Shown piece after piece: positions 61,046 to 64,000 of a stretch of 64,000 nucleotides of DNA. This stretch comes from CAYNRA01 sp046296415 (GTDB lineage: Bacteria; Bacteroidota; Bacteroidia; Cytophagales; Spirosomataceae), in assembly GCA_046296415.1 (NCBI GenBank), contig JBKBLN010000002.1, forward strand, positions 620,001-684,000, written 5' to 3'. The translations under genes and the position numbers were made by a program. Within the stretch, counting starts at the first letter, position 1. The number at the start of each line of letters is the position of its first letter. Under the pieces are notes generated by a model. The model made no database searches. It saw only the letters and a program-made list of their open reading frames with translations, and had not been told where the DNA came from.

Positions 61046-61501
61046 TTAATTGAGGCAGTCGCCTTTTCGACGAGTATCCATAATGGACCAAATCTTCCAG
61101 CCGGATGGACTCTTGACGAGGGTAAAGGTATTAACGCCACAATGAGAAAATGCGTCATTGACCCAAAACGTGTACGGTGTCCAGGCAGTCGCTAAAGGGC
61201 CATCCACGTGAATGGTATATTGGCTGATGCGTTCCTCGATCTTTCGCCCTGCCACGGGAGTTCCAATTTGCTTAACAAAATCATTAAACTTAGTGGATCT
61301 TACCTGACCGTTCCCGTCAGCAGTCAACATAACGGACTGCAAGGTCGTTTCAGGGAATGTAACTTTCCGGATCATCAGAGAGTCTGAGGCATGCATGCCA
61401 TTGAAAAACTGACGAATGGCCCCTTGGACAGCGGCGTTTTCAGATTGGGCATGGACATGAAATACCATTCCGAAAAAGAGACAAAAGAGGATCCGTTTCA
61501 T
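61046..61501 (-). CDS. Secreted NTF2-like (SnoaL-type) protein
   Basis: 151 residues with signal peptide ending HVHAQ. The mature part (VQGAIRQFFNGMHASDSLMIRKVTFPETTLQSV ... ATAWTPYTFWVNDAFSHCGVNTFTLVKSPSGWKIWSIMDTRR) follows the SnoaL/lumazine-binding-like NTF2 fold pattern often secreted in Bacteroidota. No catalytic residues can be named; function unknown. The next gene upstream on the same strand is the YcxB-like gene, 11 bp away, so the two are probably one operon. Confidence 0.8.
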   Translation of the reverse strand: MKRILFCLFFGMVFHVHAQSENAAVQGAIRQFFNGMHASDSLMIRKVTFPETTLQSVMLTADGNGQVRSTKFNDFVKQIGTPVAGRKIEERISQYTIHVDGPLATAWTPYTFWVNDAFSHCGVNTFTLVKSPSGWKIWSIMDTRRKGDCLN

Positions 61502-61512
61502 ATGAATTCGAG

Positions 61513-62004
61513 TTAGGATAATAAGCTCTTCCGACGTAATATATTCTCAAACAATTTCAAATCATGTTCCGAGTTAAATACATGAAATGGGAAATGAAGA
61601 AATTGAGCTTTGTTCATCACCAACAAAAAGGCATCGGGTAGTTTCTCAGCGTGGGTAAAGGAATCCCATTTTACAATACCACCCTCTTTGGCATTGATTT
61701 TCACCATGATTTGTCGGCTATCGATTTCGTAAGCAAATTTATCGAACATTTGCTGGTTTTGTTCCATCTCAGTGGCAGCATAGAATTGAGCATACCAAAA
61801 TAACGTATAACCTGCGGCACCCAACAAGGCCACAACTGACACCCACCAATTTTTATATACACCCGTAAAATGCAGAATAAGACCTAAAACCAATACGGCA
61901 GCTGGAATTAAAAGCCAATACCAAGATTGACGCATATGGCGTGAAAAGGATAGATTGCGGTAAACTTTTTTATCGAGTGAGAATTTTTTAGTTTTAACGA
62001 TCAT
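61513..62004 (-). CDS. YcxB-like membrane protein
   Basis: 163 residues with two adjacent hydrophobic helices (WYWLLIPAAVLVLGLILHF and WWVSVVALLGAAGYTLFWYA) and a C-terminal segment typical of YcxB-like domains (EIDSRQIMVKINAKEGGIVKWDSFTHAEKLPDAFLLVMNKAQFLHFPFHVF). Function unknown. It precedes the NTF2-like gene by 11 bp. Confidence 0.78.
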   Translation of the reverse strand: MIVKTKKFSLDKKVYRNLSFSRHMRQSWYWLLIPAAVLVLGLILHFTGVYKNWWVSVVALLGAAGYTLFWYAQFYAATEMEQNQQMFDKFAYEIDSRQIMVKINAKEGGIVKWDSFTHAEKLPDAFLLVMNKAQFLHFPFHVFNSEHDLKLFENILRRKSLLS

Positions 62005-62133
62005 GATAATAGACTACGTAAAGTCACAAAAGATGTAATAATCAAAGCGCAAAAATACAAGGAAAGACCTTCCATCCGGTAGGAACCATGAATTTTCTTT
62101 TTAAAATAATCCATCTTGATCTTTAGAGCCTTT

Positions 62134-62141
62134 TATCTTTG
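62134..62141 (+). promoter_or_regulatory. -7 box before phosphoribosyltransferase gene
   Basis: TATCTTTG matches TAnnTTTG; the nearest TTG is 15 bases upstream, rather short. It supports the ATG at 62164 over an in-frame start at 62116. Confidence 0.4.
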
Positions 62142-62163
62142 TGCTAATAAAAACGAAGTGCCG

Positions 62164-62670
62164 ATGTCGAGCCCCAAAACTTTATTGTTGGATGCATCCC
62201 AAATGAACCAAAAAATTCGGCGGATGGCGTACCAAATATACGAACGAAATATGGACGAGCCGGTTTTGGTTATCGCCGGAATACAAGGGGAAGGATTTGC
62301 CTTAGCCACGCGATTAGTGGATGTATTGAAGGAAATCACCCCGATTGAGGTCATCATTGCTGAGATTTCGTTTGATAAGACCTCGGAAATCCAACCCGAC
62401 ATCCACATTCAGTCGGAGGTTGACACCTTTCGATTCAAACCGGTGATTTTAGTGGATGATGTCCTGAATACAGGCCGTACCTTGGCGTATAGTTTACGGC
62501 CCTTTATGACGATTCCGTTGAAACAAATTCAGGTGGCTGTTTTAGTCGACAGAAATCATCCGAAATATCCCATAGCCGCCGATTACATTGGATACAGTTT
62601 ATCTACTACATTGAATGAGCATGTGGAGGTTAGTATTTCGAGCCAGAAACCAGGCGTATATTTATATTAA
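62164..62670 (+). CDS. Phosphoribosyltransferase, PyrR-like
   Basis: About 168 residues of the type I phosphoribosyltransferase fold. The PRPP-binding motif VILVDDVLNTGRTL is plain, and the hood-region GIQGEGFALATRL and the C-terminal segment (LVDRNHPKYPIAADYIGYSL) match PyrR-like proteins. It may be a uracil or hypoxanthine-type PRTase or the pyrimidine regulator PyrR; no pyrimidine genes accompany it. ATG 62164 follows a -7 box; a start at 62116 would precede the likely transcript. Confidence 0.88.
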   Translation: MSSPKTLLLDASQMNQKIRRMAYQIYERNMDEPVLVIAGIQGEGFALATRLVDVLKEITPIEVIIAEISFDKTSEIQPDIHIQSEVDTFRFKPVILVDDVLNTGRTLAYSLRPFMTIPLKQIQVAVLVDRNHPKYPIAADYIGYSLSTTLNEHVEVSISSQKPGVYLY

Positions 62671-62702
62671 AAAAGTCCCAGTTCAATGAACTGGGACTTT
62701 CG
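62671..62702. terminator. Bidirectional terminator between PRTase and rhodopsin genes
   Basis: AAAGTCCCAGTTCA pairs with TGAACTGGGACTTT (14 bp); A-run on the left serves the rhodopsin gene, T-rich end on the right the PRTase gene. Confidence 0.85.
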
Positions 62703-62721
62703 AAAAGGCTTGTTTTTCAAA

Positions 62722-63465
62722 TTAAGCGTTTGCAGCCTTTGATTCCGAGATAGCGATATTATAAACCACTAAACCAAAACCAATTTTGTTGATTGCATCC
62801 GCAATGTTGTAGAACAAATTCATGTCTTTGGGCTCTAGTACGCCACTCAACCATCCTCCCGGCATAGCCATGTATCCAATAGGATAGATCGCCCATCCTA
62901 CCAAAACAAACCACGCAAGGGCTTGAATTCCTTTCTGTACCGAAGGTGATGAACTTGAAGCAGCCAATTGTTTGGCTTCCCCAGCCCATGCTGAATATAA
63001 AATGTACACATAGCCAAGGGTTGAAATGACCCCCCAAGTAACGGAATGCGACGTAGAACCATCAGTAAAACCTTCACCAATGTAACCAGCCACCAACATG
63101 ACCACCGAAGCCAAGATCAAACGCCACATAAAACCAGGCTTTGCACCCGCTGGTTTTAACAATAGATAAAACTCAAGACACATCAGAGGAACCGTCAACG
63201 TCCAGTCAATGTACCGAAGGGCGGTGGGTGTTTCGCCGGTGGCCGCGTAGTAATCACGCATGTAGTAATAATGTACAGCGGCAATGGCGGTGATCAAACC
63301 AGAAACCAACAAAGAGGTTTTCCACTTGCCGTCTACCTGGCCTCTTTCGAAAAAGAAAAACACAGAAGCGGCAAACATAGCCATGTAACCGGTAAAGAAT
63401 GTGAAGATGACCGGATCGTCAACCGGAATGTTCATAACGTCTAGAATAGGAAATACAGTTGCCAT
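62722..63465 (-). CDS. Proteorhodopsin-type light-driven proton pump
   Basis: 247-residue retinal protein with seven helices. Key residues by position: His65 (partner of the acceptor), Asp87 (proton acceptor), Thr91, Glu98 (proton donor), giving the D-T-E proton-pump signature in YIDWTLTVPLMCLEF; Met95 at the spectral-tuning site, expected to absorb green light; Asp223 and Lys227 (retinal Schiff base, ADAINKIGFG). ATG 63465 is chosen because the extension to 63558 is Asn/Lys-rich and unlike the family. No carotene-cleavage or carotenoid genes lie in the window. A gene-free regulatory region separates it from pdhB. Confidence 0.95.
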   Translation of the reverse strand: MATVFPILDVMNIPVDDPVIFTFFTGYMAMFAASVFFFFERGQVDGKWKTSLLVSGLITAIAAVHYYYMRDYYAATGETPTALRYIDWTLTVPLMCLEFYLLLKPAGAKPGFMWRLILASVVMLVAGYIGEGFTDGSTSHSVTWGVISTLGYVYILYSAWAGEAKQLAASSSSPSVQKGIQALAWFVLVGWAIYPIGYMAMPGGWLSGVLEPKDMNLFYNIADAINKIGFGLVVYNIAISESKAANA

Positions 63466-63675
63466 AGTTTTGTTTAATTTTTGGGTTTGATTGTTAAACA
63501 AAGACACCCAGGAATGGTTGGAAATTTTACTATTTTTATATTTTATATAAAATTTCAAATCTTAATAGGATACAAACTGAATTGGAACGGTCAAAAAGTG
63601 GGAAAACCTAAATTACAGGGATCTAGATGATTTAAATCACTTATTTTGAGTTATTTATACTATACGTCGGTTGAA

Positions 63676-63736
63676 TTTTTTCCTCCAAAATATTATATCA
63701 TTGATTTTACCTATACTTCACTTTTGGAGGAAAAAA
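63676..63736. repeat. 15-bp inverted repeat upstream of pdhB
   Basis: TTTTTTCCTCCAAAA (63676-63690) and its exact complement TTTTGGAGGAAAAAA (63722-63736) with 31 bases between. It could be a regulator-binding dyad, or a hairpin in a transcript crossing the region. Confidence 0.65.
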
Positions 63737-63757
63737 CCAAAGGGAAATGGGGGTGTA

Positions 63758-63787
63758 TTGGGAATTGAGCCTTTTTTTCTATTTTTG
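63758..63787 (+). promoter_or_regulatory. Promoter of pdhB
   Basis: TTG at 63758-63760, 19-bp spacer, TATTTTTG at 63780-63787, a full match to the Bacteroidota pattern. Transcription would start near 63793, about 58 bases before the ATG. Confidence 0.65.
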
Positions 63788-63850
63788 CCTCGCCTTGAGA
63801 CCCCACACCTTGTTCAGGGTATAAACATTGTAAATTACTAAGCCTTTAAT

Positions 63851-64000
63851 ATGAGAGAGATTCAATTTCGGGAAGCCATTCGGGAAGCGATGTCAGAAGA
63901 AATGCGTCGTGATGAGAATGTGTTTCTGATGGGCGAAGAGGTCGCCGAGTATAATGGAGCCTACAAAGCTAGTCAAGGCATGTTGGATGAGTTTGGTCCA
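63851..64000 (+). CDS. pdhB: Pyruvate dehydrogenase E1 beta subunit, 3' end outside window
   Basis: The first 50 codons of a transketolase-like beta subunit are present (MREIQFREAIREAMSEEMRR, FLMGEEVAEYNGAYKASQGM), which is the usual PdhB N-terminus with the conserved EEV region. With E1 alpha and E2 it oxidises pyruvate to acetyl-CoA. The rest lies beyond base 64000, so the assignment to PdhB rather than another 2-oxoacid dehydrogenase beta subunit rests on the start only. Confidence 0.88.
   Translation, partial: MREIQFREAIREAMSEEMRRDENVFLMGEEVAEYNGAYKASQGMLDEFGP

Larger units (their letters stand above)
63466..63850. other. Divergent intergenic region between rhodopsin and pdhB
   Basis: 385 bases without a gene. 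It contains the pdhB promoter (63758-63787) and a 15-bp inverted repeat (63676-63736). No clear consensus promoter for the rhodopsin gene was found on the minus strand. Confidence 0.6.

Overview
The window looks like a chromosomal segment of a Bacteroidota bacterium, probably of the Cytophagales type. Evidence: many promoters of the form TTG-N19..22-TAnnTTTG, few strong Shine-Dalgarno sites, BatD, a DUF5916 protein, an OmpA/PD40 protein, a GH3-serine hydrolase fusion, LytTR regulators and a proteorhodopsin with Met at the tuning site. Species-level assignment is not possible from the sequence alone.

Layout. 1-8.7 kb: 3' part of a DEAD-box RNA helicase, aroC with batD, a TolC/HlyD efflux pair without an inner-membrane partner, gpsA and a SlyD-type isomerase. 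8.7-14 kb: a DUF5916 outer-membrane protein, a polysaccharide deacetylase / GT2 / multi-spanning membrane protein operon, and ruvC. 14-22 kb: a two-FAS1 lipoprotein, two LytTR proteins (one with a degenerate receiver), a secreted-protein gene broken by one in-frame TAA, DUF3108, a CDF metal transporter, a DUF922-like putative metalloprotease and an OmpA/PD40 protein. 22-32 kb: membrane and glycan-type genes (GT-C-like protein, acyltransferase 3, GT2), an aldehyde dehydrogenase with an Rrf2 regulator, and an RsmB-like methyltransferase-MFS-SDR operon. 32-39 kb: AraC regulator, beta-barrel protein, radA, alpha/beta hydrolase, MscS, hisB. 45-64 kb: repeat protein plus TolC, GH3-serine hydrolase, two pirins, TonB receptor, ABC-F, DedA, LpxH, CheY-like protein, PhnP-like hydrolase, DUF885, phosphoribosyltransferase, proteorhodopsin and the start of pdhB.

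The standout region is 39.4-44.7 kb, an apparent lasso-peptide locus. It holds a B2 leader peptidase, two short precursor genes, an asparagine-synthase-like lasso cyclase and a PqqD-like RRE protein. The precursors (39918-40061 and 43004-43147) have 34-residue leaders identical at the protein level, ending in Thr at -2. Their 13-residue cores differ: AGSFGSGDGSIFS and AGAGGTADSGILS. Both keep Ala1 and Asp8, which predicts an 8-residue macrolactam ring. The second precursor follows a 5'-truncated copy of B2 and keeps the same promoter. An AAAAGAGC microhomology and an approximately 90-bp direct repeat next to tRNA-Pro suggest a tandem duplication of the locus; the second cyclase and RRE genes are absent and a decayed IS256-family transposase lies in their place. 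No transporter or isopeptidase gene is seen beside the locus.

All coordinates, start choices and motif calls come from reading the sequence. No alignments, structure predictions or database searches were run.
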